Shown: piece after piece, positions 35,037 to 43,929 of the stretch
How the letters are laid out: every line of letters begins with the position of its first letter
Numbering within the stretch: the first letter of the stretch is position 1
Origin: an uncultured Corynebacterium sp.
GTDB taxonomy: Bacteria > Actinomycetota > Actinomycetes > Mycobacteriales > Mycobacteriaceae
Direction of reading: 5' to 3'
Length of the DNA: 64,000 bases
Assembly: GCA_946223355.1 (NCBI GenBank)
Contig: CAMIPB010000012.1
Coordinates: 1 to 64,000, forward strand
Notes under the pieces: generated by a model
What the model was told of the DNA's origin: nothing
Seen by the model: the letters and a program-made list of their open reading frames with translations, nothing else
The model's database searches: none
Position numbers and translations under genes: made by a program

Positions 35037-35726
35037 TTAGACGTCGGCGATAAGTCCAGCGTAGTCGTTTCTCACATTGCCAACTTCTTTGGCCGCCTTA
35101 GTTGCCACAAGTTTCTCGCGTAAAGGCTGTGAAGTTGGATGCAACATTTGTTCTGCTTCTTCTGGGCTGCTGTGTAGCCAGGAATCAATTTCCTCGTCAA
35201 GTAAAAAACGCGGTAGGCGGTCATGTAACCATGCGATGGGTTCTGCCGAGTTCGTTGTCACAATGGTGGCAGACAGCTGGCCTAGTCCTGTTGCCCATAA
35301 ACCGGCCGCAATGAGCGGCAGTCCATCTTCGCGGCGCACATAATACGGCCACTTGCCGTCTCCATCGCCAACATCGCACCATTCGTAGTAACCATCCATC
35401 GGGATCAAGCACCGTCCACCCAATCGAGCATCGTCCTTGTTGTTGAACGCATCCCGAAAGGAAGGTTTGTTCGCCACTGTCTCGCCGCGAGCGTTAAACA
35501 GCGGCGGGCCGGTTTCATCTTTCTTCCAATGCGGCAAAAGCCCCCAGCGTGCAGGAAGAACCGTGGCTACGGATTCTTCAATCCGAACTGCGGCAATCTT
35601 TTGAGTCGGGCCGATATTGTAACGGGGGCCAGGTAACCCGTCTGGGATATCAACAGCCTCGACTCCGTCGAGACCACGTAGGTGAGCTACGAAAGACTCT
35701 GAAAACATTACAAAACGTCCGCACAT
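35037..35726 (-). CDS. SRAP family protein (HMCES/YedK type)
   Basis: A 229-residue protein that should cross-link to abasic sites in single-stranded DNA. The catalytic Cys must be residue 2, so I chose ATG 35726 (MCGRFVMFSES) over the start three codons upstream. Other active-site parts are present: FNARGETV (Asn), MDGYYEW (Glu) and AWLHDRLPRFL (His). It corresponds to Rv3226c. It is divergent from aroA, with only about 37 bases between starts. Confidence 0.93.
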   Translation of the reverse strand: MCGRFVMFSESFVAHLRGLDGVEAVDIPDGLPGPRYNIGPTQKIAAVRIEESVATVLPARWGLLPHWKKDETGPPLFNARGETVANKPSFRDAFNNKDDARLGGRCLIPMDGYYEWCDVGDGDGKWPYYVRREDGLPLIAAGLWATGLGQLSATIVTTNSAEPIAWLHDRLPRFLLDEEIDSWLHSSPEEAEQMLHPTSQPLREKLVATKAAKEVGNVRNDYAGLIADV

Positions 35727-35763
35727 GTTCCCCATTATGCGTCAGCTTCGTATGATGGAACAC

Positions 35764-37062
35764 ATGGGAAATTTTTGGTCCGCCCCTCGTGCCTTGCAGC
35801 CCGTCTGCCACAGGCAGGTAATCCCTGGTTCAAAATCCATCACTAACCGGGCACTGGTCCTCGCTGCTTTGGCTGCTGATCCTTCGCGCATCATCAATCC
35901 GCTTCGCTCACGCGATACAGATTTGATGGTGGGCGCCCTGCGCTCGATGGGCGTCGACATTGCGGAATCTACCGCGCACGATGGGGCTTCCACGCTCACT
36001 GTTACACCGGGATCACTTCACGGCGCATCCATTGATTGCGGACTGGCAGGAACAGTCATGCGCTTTATCCCCGCCGTCGCCACGCTCGCTTCAGGACCGG
36101 TACATCTCGATGGCGATGAACAAGCCTATGCCCGCCCCATCGATCCCGTTTTGGATGCAGTCACCCAGCTGGGAGCAAACGTATCTGGCCGTAGCTTGCC
36201 GTGCACAGTTACTCCCCCGCGCAAGCACACTCCAGAAGGCGGCACTGTGGTCATCGACTCCAGTGCTTCATCCCAGTTTGTAACCGCACTTTTGTTAGTG
36301 GGAGCACGGTTCAATTCCGGACTAGAACTGGTCCACGATGACGGTGGCGCAGGTAAGAAGGTTCCTTCAGCGCCACACATCCAGATGACGCTGTCCATGC
36401 TTGCCGACGCCGGCGTGAATGCCACTCAGGACTCCCCCACGACGTGGACAGTCAAACCTGGCCCAATTGCGGGCCGTGACTGGGTGATTGAACCAGACTT
36501 GTCTAATGCCACTCCGTTTTTGGCGGCAGCTGCAGTCACAGGCGGTAAGGTAACTATCCCGCACTGGCCAACACAGACCACCCAACCAGGTGATGAAATA
36601 CGGAGTATCTTGCAGGACATGGGCGCTCACGTAGCCCTGGAAGGTTCTGAGCTCACCGTGTCGGGTGCCGTCGATGGGCAGCTGCGCGGAATAAATCGGG
36701 ACCTTGGTGCCGTCGGTGAGCTCACCCCAACTGTCGTGGCGCTGTGCGCATTGGCTTCAACGCCATCGAAACTCACCGGTATCGCGCATCTTCGGGGTCA
36801 CGAAACTAACCGCTTGGCGGCGCTTGCGACAGAAATCAACAAACTAGGAGGCAGTGTCACTGAGCTCGAAGACGGCCTGGAGGTAACCCCAGCTCCGTTG
36901 CACGGCGGCGAGTGGCTTTCCTATGCAGACCACCGGATGGCCACCGCGGGCGCCATCATTGGCTTGAAAGTAGACGGAGTACAAGTGGACAATATTGACA
37001 CCACGGCCAAGACGCTGCCGGGCTTTGCTGCCATGTGGGAAGACATGGTGGGCAATGGTTAG
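35764..37062 (+). CDS. aroA: 3-phosphoshikimate 1-carboxyvinyltransferase (EPSP synthase)
   Basis: The sixth enzyme of the shikimate pathway, joining shikimate-3-phosphate and PEP. Motifs: PGSKSITNRALVLAAL near the N terminus, LAGTVMRF, SSASSQFVTALLL, DLSNATPFLAAA, LRGHETNRLAAL and YADHRMATAGA. ATGs at 35752, 35755 and 35764 are possible; 35764 gives MGNFWSAPRALQPV (432 residues), like C. glutamicum. It is followed by rsgA, which starts inside its last codons, as in Rv3227-Rv3228. Confidence 0.95.
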   Translation: MGNFWSAPRALQPVCHRQVIPGSKSITNRALVLAALAADPSRIINPLRSRDTDLMVGALRSMGVDIAESTAHDGASTLTVTPGSLHGASIDCGLAGTVMRFIPAVATLASGPVHLDGDEQAYARPIDPVLDAVTQLGANVSGRSLPCTVTPPRKHTPEGGTVVIDSSASSQFVTALLLVGARFNSGLELVHDDGGAGKKVPSAPHIQMTLSMLADAGVNATQDSPTTWTVKPGPIAGRDWVIEPDLSNATPFLAAAAVTGGKVTIPHWPTQTTQPGDEIRSILQDMGAHVALEGSELTVSGAVDGQLRGINRDLGAVGELTPTVVALCALASTPSKLTGIAHLRGHETNRLAALATEINKLGGSVTELEDGLEVTPAPLHGGEWLSYADHRMATAGAIIGLKVDGVQVDNIDTTAKTLPGFAAMWEDMVGNG

Positions 37063-38101
37063 AGCACCGCGCGCACGTGATGCCCGCAGCTTCGACGAGT
37101 CTGATATCCGTACTCGCCCAGGCAAGGGAACTCGGCCCCGTAGTAAGCGCCGTCCTGCCCACGACGACGCCTCGTGGGGCATGGTCATCACAAAAGACCG
37201 TGGCCGTTGGGGTGTGGCGCTAGACGACGGCCCCGAAGTAGTGTGCATGCGTGCTAGGGAGCTCGGACGCACCCCTATTGAGGTGGGCGATAGAGTGGGC
37301 GTGGTTGGTGATACGTCCGGTAAGAAAGATACCTTGGCGCGGATTGTGAAGCTCGCTGAGCGCACGTCCGTGCTCCGGCGCACTGCTGATGACACGGACC
37401 CCTACGAGCGAATTGTGGTGGCTAACGCCGACCAAATGCTCATTGTGACCGCGGTGGCGGACCCTCCGCCGCGTGCGGGTTTTGTGGAACGAGCGCTCAT
37501 CGCAGCATTCGTAGGCAACGTTCACCCAGTCTTGTGCTTGACAAAGACTGATCTCACAGACCCTGAGCCTTTTGCCAGAGAATTCGAGGACTTAGATGTC
37601 ACGGTTGTGGAAGCCGGTATCGACGACAATCTAGACGCTGTCAGCGAGGTAGTCTACGGCCACATCACCGCCTGCATTGGACACTCTGGAGTGGGCAAGT
37701 CCACTCTGGTTAACCGGTTAGTCCCGGATGCCCAGCGTGAAACCGGTGAGGTGTCTGCGGTCGGTAAAGGTCGCCACACTTCTACCCAATCTGTAGCGTT
37801 GCGACTGCCAGCAAACAAGGGCTACTCCTCCGGCGGTTGGATTATTGATACCCCGGGCATTCGATCCTTCGGATTGGCACACGTAGATGCTGACACGGTG
37901 ATCTCAGTATTCGATGACCTGGCAGAGGCCGCAGAAAAATGCCCGCGCGGATGCACTCACGCTGGTCCCCCAACCGATCCCGAGTGCGGCCTCGACCTTT
38001 TTACTCCAGATTCGGCTTCTGCCCGCCGAGCCGAAGCGGTACGCAAGCTCCTAGCGGCACTGCGCACCAACAACGAGTGGGAAATTACATCAGCTCGATA
38101 A
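37055..38101 (+). CDS. rsgA: Ribosome small subunit-dependent GTPase RsgA
   Basis: A 348-residue circularly permuted GTPase of 30S ribosome maturation. An OB-fold N-terminal region is followed by G4 CLTKTDL, G1 GHSGVGKSTLVNRL and G3 DTPGIRSFG, in the permuted order, and a C-terminal zinc site with CPRGCTH and PECGL. I chose ATG 37055 (MVRAPRARDARSF), which overlaps the aroA stop by 8 bases. Its 3' end overlaps the convergent DUF6912 gene by 17 bases. Confidence 0.95.
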   Translation: MVRAPRARDARSFDESDIRTRPGKGTRPRSKRRPAHDDASWGMVITKDRGRWGVALDDGPEVVCMRARELGRTPIEVGDRVGVVGDTSGKKDTLARIVKLAERTSVLRRTADDTDPYERIVVANADQMLIVTAVADPPPRAGFVERALIAAFVGNVHPVLCLTKTDLTDPEPFAREFEDLDVTVVEAGIDDNLDAVSEVVYGHITACIGHSGVGKSTLVNRLVPDAQRETGEVSAVGKGRHTSTQSVALRLPANKGYSSGGWIIDTPGIRSFGLAHVDADTVISVFDDLAEAAEKCPRGCTHAGPPTDPECGLDLFTPDSASARRAEAVRKLLAALRTNNEWEITSAR

Positions 38102-38588
38102 GAAACGGCAGCTCAGTTGGGTCGTAAAAAGCCATGAAGTTGTCCAAGGCGTCTCCCACCGTCAGCTCCGCAGCCTCGTCGCCCAAATCAGCTGAATCAA
38201 TCGTCTTGACTGCCTTGGCAGTAGCTTCTTCCGCTTCTTCCACGTCAATGTGAATTGCTGCCAAATCCGCGACCCGGAAAACAGGCGGATCAAGCTTAAC
38301 CACAGCATCACCCATCTCCGGCTGCGGGCTGACAGCTTCATCTGGGATGTCCACGGACACAACTACCCGACGATGAGGGAAAGTCTCATCGCCGATAGCC
38401 AATAGGCGCATTGAAGCCATGGAAGCCTCTAAGAACGCAGAGTAGGCAATTTCTTCCTCATCACCTGAGGTGTAGAAATCTTGTAGCGCAGGCGTGACCG
38501 CAAACCCCCATCCGCTTCGCGCACTCATTTCTCCGTTCTTGCTGAGTTGGGTGAGCATGTCAAAGGTTGCTGGAACATAAACGCGCAT
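38085..38588 (-). CDS. DUF6912 family protein
   Basis: A 167-residue acidic cytosolic protein of the DUF6912 type: MRVYVPATFDMLTQLS at the start, a YSAFLEASMASMRLLA helix, RRVVVSVDIPD and a long acidic helix with Glu/Ala/Asp (about 117-145). The family has no known function. It is 8 bases after the HAD-like gene on the same strand and overlaps the end of rsgA tail to tail. Confidence 0.75.
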   Translation of the reverse strand: MRVYVPATFDMLTQLSKNGEMSARSGWGFAVTPALQDFYTSGDEEEIAYSAFLEASMASMRLLAIGDETFPHRRVVVSVDIPDEAVSPQPEMGDAVVKLDPPVFRVADLAAIHIDVEEAEEATAKAVKTIDSADLGDEAAELTVGDALDNFMAFYDPTELPFLIELM

Positions 38589-38596
38589 GGTGTTTC

Positions 38597-39007
38597 CTAA
38601 AACTCACCCTCAATATCGAAGATGGCCTGAATCTCCACAGAGCTACGCTCAAACGCAGTATGCAAGATTCCAATGAGGCCATTGTCTACCGCACCGCGCA
38701 CATTCATGATGTTGTCATCGATCATCACACAGTCATTGAGTGGCAGCTCCATCGCATCGGCTGCAGCCTGGAAGGCGGCCTTTTCCGGTTTTTCTGCCCC
38801 GATTTCGCCGGAAAGCACGACCGCATCAACATGGCTACGGTACTCCCACTCACGCAAGTGCTCTGCACCAGCTCCGCCTGGGTCATTGGACAAAATGGAC
38901 GTTGCTACGCCCGCGGAACGCACAGCAGCGAGCAGTTCCTGCCAGCGCTTAACTTCCTCTTCTGGTCCATCTAAAACACCTACGAAATCAACAATGAGTC
39001 CGCGCAT
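38597..39007 (-). CDS. HAD-like family protein
   Basis: A 136-residue minimal HAD-fold protein. Motif I is DFVGVLD (D7), motif II ILSNDPGG, motif III the Lys in GAEKPEKAAF and motif IV MIDDN. The second Asp of the canonical DxD is Val 9, so phosphatase activity is doubtful. No cap domain is visible. It is in an operon with the DUF6912 gene and divergent from the Rv3235-family gene. Confidence 0.8.
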   Translation of the reverse strand: MRGLIVDFVGVLDGPEEEVKRWQELLAAVRSAGVATSILSNDPGGAGAEHLREWEYRSHVDAVVLSGEIGAEKPEKAAFQAAADAMELPLNDCVMIDDNIMNVRGAVDNGLIGILHTAFERSSVEIQAIFDIEGEF

Positions 39008-39171
39008 TTATCTACCTTGTCCAATCTATTGTTCGTTATGAGTTCGGTCATTGATCGGTGGTCTAATTTGAACATTGTTGTTGCTCGATTTATGCCACAA
39101 TCGTATGTAGCCCACCTTAGCGTCTGTTCCCTTCTTTTCGCTGCACCCGCACCTTGCAGAAGGAGAACACT

Positions 39172-39609
39172 TTGCTTTGTCCAATTCCGGGATTCATCCA
39201 CCTCCAACGCCCCCGCCCTCGTTCGCTAACGACGCATCCCCAACCTGCAGAACGAGAGTCTGCACTGGCCACAGAGACACCTGAAGCTTTTCGACGTCGC
39301 GTCTACTGGCACATCCAGCCGTTGCTCGAGGTTGCGGGCGGTCAACGCCACCCAAAGGTACTAGATGTCAAACGGTTGCCCCACCGCGTATTTTTACACG
39401 TATCAGCGTGGCACAAGTACAGCGTGGCACTCGCCGCGAGGCACGGCTATTCGCCCAGCCCTCGAAATCGCATCCTCAGTGCGGAGATAAAAAGCCTTCA
39501 CGTTCGAGAACGTGGAGAATTCTTTGGCACCGCCACGGTAGCGAGCCGAATCCATGGATTCAGCGGCCGCATCCTTGACGGCGCCCTAGTGGTTTTCAGA
39601 ATTCTTTAG
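39172..39609 (+). CDS. Rv3235 family protein
   Basis: A 145-residue protein matching the Rv3235 family, which is encoded near secA in mycobacteria. The N-terminal 35 residues are Pro/Arg-rich; the conserved part begins near TPEAFRRRVYWHIQPLLEVA and ends with GTATVASRIHGFSG and a final beta strand. The TTG at 39172 has AAGGAG (39160-39165) 6 bases upstream, better than the in-frame TTG at 39154. The stop interlocks with the stop of secA. Confidence 0.75.
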   Translation: MLCPIPGFIHLQRPRPRSLTTHPQPAERESALATETPEAFRRRVYWHIQPLLEVAGGQRHPKVLDVKRLPHRVFLHVSAWHKYSVALAARHGYSPSPRNRILSAEIKSLHVRERGEFFGTATVASRIHGFSGRILDGALVVFRIL

Positions 39610-42185
39610 GCGCCCTGGACCGGAGTACCTGGGGCGTTGTCATCATCGTCTGCTGCCTCCATTGCCTGGCCTGCTTCGATCTGCTTGCGAAGCATGAACA
39701 ACTGACGCACGGTTTCTTCCTTAATACCGTCATTCATAGCCTGGAACATATCGCCGCCCTCCTTCTGGTATTCCACCAGAGGATCACGCTGTGCCATTGC
39801 ACGCAGTCCGATACCTTCCTTAAGGTAGTCCATCTCGTAGAGATGCTCACGCCACTTTTGGTCAATGACTGGCAAGATGACCATGCGTTCAGTCTCACGC
39901 ATCTGCTCATCGCCACCAATGGCGGTGATAGCTTCCTCGAGCTCGTCATACTGGCCAAGCGCGTCCTTAACGAGTGCATCACGCAGCTGTTCTGCGCTCA
40001 GCTCCCCCTTGGAGCCGTACTCGGTGCCGTCGATAAGCTCTTGCGCCTGCAGCTTTGGACCGTACAAGGAGTCTAGTGCGTTCCACAGCTCATCCAGGTC
40101 CCAATCCTCCACGTAACCGGTTGCGGTAGCACCAGCGACGTAAGCGGACACGGTTTCTTCAATCATGTCACGGATATTGGACTTGATATCCGCGTCTTCC
40201 AGGATGGACTTACGCTCGCGGTAAACCACCTTACGCTGCTCGTTCAAAACCTCGTCGTACTTGAGAACGTTTTTACGCATCTCAAAGTTCTGATTCTCCA
40301 CCTGAGCTTGGGCTCCCTTGATGGAGTTAGAAACCATCTTGGCCTCAATCGGCTGATCATCTGGAATGTTCAGGCGGTTCATCATGTTCTCCATGGTGTT
40401 GCCCACGAAGCGAACCATCAGCTCATCGCGCATAGACAGGTAGAAGCGGGTCTTGCCTGGATCTCCCTGACGGCCGGAACGACCACGCAGCTGGTTGTCG
40501 ATACGACGAGACTCGTGACGCTCGGTGCCTAGGACGTATAGGCCGCCGGCTTCACGTACTTGGTCACCCTTTTGCTTGGAGCGTTCCTTCTCCTGTGGCA
40601 GCTCGCGCTCCCACGCCTCCTGATATGCTTCCTCGTCCTCGAACGGATCCAAGCCACGCTCACGCAACTTCATATCCAAGATAACTTCTGGGTTGCCACC
40701 CAAAACAATATCCGTACCACGACCAGCCATGTTGGTAGCCACGGTGACGTTGCCAGGCAGGCCTGCACGGGCAACAATGTTGCCCTCCTCCTCGTGGTGC
40801 TTAGCATTCAAAACATTGTGCTTAATTCCGCGTTGGGTAAGCAGACGGGAAAGGTACTCAGAACGCTCCACGGAAGTTGTACCAACCAAAACTGGCTGAC
40901 CACGGTCTACATGTTCTGCAATGTCATCAACTACCGCAGTGAACTTTGCTTCCTGCGTCTTGTAAATGACGTCATTGAGGTCTTCACGCTGGTTTGGCTT
41001 GTTGGTAGGAATTTGCACCACATCTAGGCCATAGATGGAGTTCAACTCCGCTGCCTCGGTTTCTGCGGTACCGGTCATACCTGAAATCTTGTCGTAGAGA
41101 CGGAAGAAGTTTTGCAGAGTAACGGTTGCCAGAGTCTGGTTCTCGCTTTTAATCTCTACGTTTTCCTGGGCCTCAATTGCCTGGTGCATACCTTCGTTGT
41201 AGCGACGACCAGCAAGAACACGGCCAGTAAATGAATCAACGATCATGACCTCACCGTTGCGCACGATGTAGTCCTTATCGCGTTCGAACAACTCTTTCGC
41301 TTTGATGGCGTTGTTCAAATAAGACACGAGCTGGGAGTGCTCAGGAGCATACAGATTGTCGATTCCCAACTGGTCTTCGACGTATTCCACGCCTTCTTCC
41401 AAAACGCCCACGGTGCGCTTTTTATGGTCCACTTCATAGTGGATACCCTCTTGCATGCGTGGCGCCAACTGCGCAAAGACAGTATAGAACTGGGAGGAAC
41501 CGCCTGCCGGGCCGGAAATAATGAGTGGAGTTCGGGCTTCATCGATCAGGATGGAGTCAACCTCATCGACGATGCAGTAATGGTGACCGCGCTGCACCAT
41601 GTCATCCAAGGAACGAACCATGTTGTCACGAAGGTAGTCAAAACCAAGTTCGTTGTTCGTACCGTAAGTGATATCGCAGTCATACGCCTTCTTGCGCTCC
41701 TGCGGGTTCATCTCGGAAAGAATAACGCCAACGGACAGCCCCAAAAAGCGGTGTACACGGCCCATCATCTCGGCGTCGCGCTTTGCTAGGTAGTCGTTGA
41801 CGGTAACAATATGAACACCCTTGCCTTCAAGAGCATTTAGGTACGCAGGAAGTAGCGAGGTTAGGGTCTTACCTTCACCGGTTCGCATCTCCGCTACGTT
41901 GCCAAAGTGCAGCGCTGCGCCACCCATGAGCTGCACGAGATAGTGCTTTTGGCCCAACACACGCCATGCAGCTTCACGGACGGTGGCAAAAGCCTCAAGC
42001 AGAATGTCATTGAGATCCTCGCCGTTATCCAGACGGGAGCGGAACTCATCAGTTTTCCCCTTCAGCTCCTCATCCGTCAGAGCCTCAAAGTCACCTTCAA
42101 GTGCAACGATGTCTTTAGCGATCTTGTTTAAGCGCTTAACGGTGCGGCCTTCGCCGGCACGGAGCAGCTTGCTCAGTCCTAGCAC
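39606..42185 (-). CDS. secA: Preprotein translocase ATPase SecA (SecA1)
   Basis: The motor of Sec-dependent export, 859 residues. Nucleotide-binding motifs: EMRTGEGKTLTSLLP (Walker A), VDEVDSILIDEARTPL (DEAD-like), VTVATNMAGRGTDIVLGG, QLRGRSGRQGDPG. Crosslinking and scaffold domains follow. The C terminus ends in acidic DDDDNAPG without the Cys-rich SecB-binding zinc domain, as usual in actinobacteria. It is preceded by hpf, with a strong hairpin in between. Confidence 0.97.
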   Translation of the reverse strand: MLGLSKLLRAGEGRTVKRLNKIAKDIVALEGDFEALTDEELKGKTDEFRSRLDNGEDLNDILLEAFATVREAAWRVLGQKHYLVQLMGGAALHFGNVAEMRTGEGKTLTSLLPAYLNALEGKGVHIVTVNDYLAKRDAEMMGRVHRFLGLSVGVILSEMNPQERKKAYDCDITYGTNNELGFDYLRDNMVRSLDDMVQRGHHYCIVDEVDSILIDEARTPLIISGPAGGSSQFYTVFAQLAPRMQEGIHYEVDHKKRTVGVLEEGVEYVEDQLGIDNLYAPEHSQLVSYLNNAIKAKELFERDKDYIVRNGEVMIVDSFTGRVLAGRRYNEGMHQAIEAQENVEIKSENQTLATVTLQNFFRLYDKISGMTGTAETEAAELNSIYGLDVVQIPTNKPNQREDLNDVIYKTQEAKFTAVVDDIAEHVDRGQPVLVGTTSVERSEYLSRLLTQRGIKHNVLNAKHHEEEGNIVARAGLPGNVTVATNMAGRGTDIVLGGNPEVILDMKLRERGLDPFEDEEAYQEAWERELPQEKERSKQKGDQVREAGGLYVLGTERHESRRIDNQLRGRSGRQGDPGKTRFYLSMRDELMVRFVGNTMENMMNRLNIPDDQPIEAKMVSNSIKGAQAQVENQNFEMRKNVLKYDEVLNEQRKVVYRERKSILEDADIKSNIRDMIEETVSAYVAGATATGYVEDWDLDELWNALDSLYGPKLQAQELIDGTEYGSKGELSAEQLRDALVKDALGQYDELEEAITAIGGDEQMRETERMVILPVIDQKWREHLYEMDYLKEGIGLRAMAQRDPLVEYQKEGGDMFQAMNDGIKEETVRQLFMLRKQIEAGQAMEAADDDDNAPGTPVQGA

Positions 42186-42320
42186 GTATCTAAAGTCCTT
42201 TGTTTATCGCGATGAACTTGTAACTTTATGCCATTGTACGCACTACCCGTCACTCTCCTCACCTCGCATACCTCAAAAGGTCGAGGAGTATGGCTTTCCT
42301 AAAAGCACACATAAACAATT

Positions 42321-42360
42321 AGCCTGCCGACGTCCCGTCTACAGGGGACGTCGGCAGGCT
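42321..42360 (-). terminator. Hairpin terminator after hpf
   Basis: Arms AGCCTGCCGACGTCCC and GGGACGTCGGCAGGCT form a perfect 16-bp stem with an 8-base loop. On the minus strand it is followed by AATTGTTT. It should separate hpf from secA transcription, at least partly. Confidence 0.75.
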
Positions 42361-42374
42361 TGACAGTGCAGGTT

Positions 42375-43064
42375 TTACTCGGCGGCTTCGCCTGCATCCT
42401 CGGTTAGCGTAATCAGACCGTAGTCAAATGCATGTCGGCGGTACACCACGGATGGCTGACCGTTTTCTTCATCAATGAAGAGGAAGAAGTCGTGGCCAAC
42501 GAGCTCCATTTGGCTGAGCGCCTCATCCACGCTGATTGGTGTTGAAGGGTGTTCCTTCTTACGCACAATCTGACCTGGTCGCTGCTCTTCAATTGTTGGA
42601 GCATAAAGGTCAGCCAGGTTTTCCTCAGTTGGCTGGGTTTCCTGCGCTGTAGAAGCTGGCTCTGGAGCCTCTGTTGCCAGCATCTCAGCTGCCAACTCAC
42701 CGGTACCCTTTGGCGCGCGGTGGCCGCTCTTTGCTGCCTTGCGACGAACCTTTACCTTTCGCAGGGAGCGCTCCATCTTGCCGATGGCGGTTTCCAACGC
42801 AGCGTAGAAGCTGTCTTCATTGGCCTCAGCGCGAGCGATATGGCCTTTGCCGGTTGCGGTGATTTGAATGCGATCCGATTGAGCTTCACGGCGAGGGTTT
42901 GGCTCGTGCTGAAGTTCAACATGAAAGAAGGTCAGAGTTGGATCCAGACGCTCAATCTTGGCAAGTTTGGAAGTGACGCGCTCCTGGAAGTGCTCTGGCA
43001 CCTCTACGTTACGTCCGGTGATGGTTACTTGAGCGGTGGTGTTGACCATAGGATCGGTCATCAT
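42375..43064 (-). CDS. hpf: Ribosome hibernation promoting factor, long form
   Basis: A 229-residue long HPF that joins two 70S ribosomes into 100S dimers in stationary phase. The N-terminal domain (about 7-115) has VTITGRNVEVPEHFQERV and DSFYAALETAIGKMERSLRKVKVRRK; the C-terminal dimerisation domain (about 165-225) has EQRPGQIVRKKEHPSTPISVDEA segments and GHDFFLFIDEENG. RBS AAGGGAGG lies just upstream of tandem ATGs (43064, 43061). Confidence 0.94.
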   Translation of the reverse strand: MMTDPMVNTTAQVTITGRNVEVPEHFQERVTSKLAKIERLDPTLTFFHVELQHEPNPRREAQSDRIQITATGKGHIARAEANEDSFYAALETAIGKMERSLRKVKVRRKAAKSGHRAPKGTGELAAEMLATEAPEPASTAQETQPTEENLADLYAPTIEEQRPGQIVRKKEHPSTPISVDEALSQMELVGHDFFLFIDEENGQPSVVYRRHAFDYGLITLTEDAGEAAE

Positions 43065-43102
43065 TGCCTCCCTTAGATTGTGGGGCTAGTCACCTAGCGA
43101 CT

Positions 43103-43132
43103 GTCCCCGGGGACTGTGACACTTTCAGTATA
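43103..43132 (-). promoter_or_regulatory. Candidate hpf promoter -10 and adjacent palindrome
   Basis: On the minus strand TATACT (43132-43127) is a good -10 element about 60 bases before the hpf start. The GC palindrome GTCCCCGGGGAC (43103-43114) lies between it and the ATG and could fold in the leader. No clear -35 is visible. Confidence 0.4.
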
Positions 43133-43221
43133 TCTACTGGTCATAACCTTTTGGGCAGTGGGGTCATATATTTTTAACAATTTACCGTTTTCGCAGGTAA
43201 TAACACCAAACTTTGTGAATC

Positions 43222-43881
43222 TTATGCGTCGGCGATGGTTACCCCCGCACACACATTGCCCCCTCCAACCGTCAAAGTGTCCATACTTGCCACCATCGTG
43301 GCTCCTGTCGTAATGACGTCATCCACTAACACGAGTGGCACACCTTGGGGCGGCCGCGCCCGCAACTCAATTGCTCCTCGGATATTCAATTGCCTGCGCG
43401 CTGCGTCTAACTCTGACTGATCACTCACCCCAGCGGCTGTCCGCAAACAACGCGCTATCTTTACACCACCTGCACTGGACCGAGCTGCGTACTGGCAGAT
43501 TGTTTCCACTGGGTCACCTCCTCGTCTACGCGCTGATTTGACCCGAGTTGGCGCGGGAACCAGCGCCACCACTTCAGGCAATTCGCCCGAGGCTTGCAGG
43601 TATTCAATGGCGGCAAGTATCACCGCTCCGACATAACTTCGCACATCCTGGTTACCCCGTTCCTTCATGGCAATAATGACCCCACGGTGCGCCCCGCCAT
43701 ACGGCCCTAACGACCACACTGGCCCGGGCAACACGATCGGTCTTTTCACGAGGTGAGGAACAGTTCTCAGTTCCCACCGGCATACTGAACACAAAACAGC
43801 ACCCGCGCGTCCGCACCCGGCGCAAGAGCGCGGAAAAAATAACTCGCTCACGAAGCCCTGCTCCCCCATACCCGCAAGCAT
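43222..43881 (-). CDS. ComF family phosphoribosyltransferase-like protein
   Basis: A 219-residue ComF-like protein (Rv3242c position). It has an N-terminal zinc-finger region (CAGCGRAG, VLCSVC) and a PRTase domain with VALVPAPTRVKSARRRGGD and the PRPP loop VLVDDVITTGATM. In naturally competent bacteria ComF helps import single-stranded DNA; here its role is unknown. It lies 48 bases downstream of lpqB on the same strand. An alternative start is ATG 43869. Confidence 0.88.
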   Translation of the reverse strand: MLAGMGEQGFVSELFFPRSCAGCGRAGAVLCSVCRWELRTVPHLVKRPIVLPGPVWSLGPYGGAHRGVIIAMKERGNQDVRSYVGAVILAAIEYLQASGELPEVVALVPAPTRVKSARRRGGDPVETICQYAARSSAGGVKIARCLRTAAGVSDQSELDAARRQLNIRGAIELRARPPQGVPLVLVDDVITTGATMVASMDTLTVGGGNVCAGVTIADA

Positions 43882-43929
43882 CGCATGCTCAAGACGACGT
43901 CGCGAGCTAAATAAGGCAAACAGCCAAAC

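Noticed and set aside
39008..39171. A further small gene in the gap between the HAD-like and Rv3235-family genes
   Set aside because: The gap has no frame with an RBS and recognisable product; it is best explained as the divergent promoter region.
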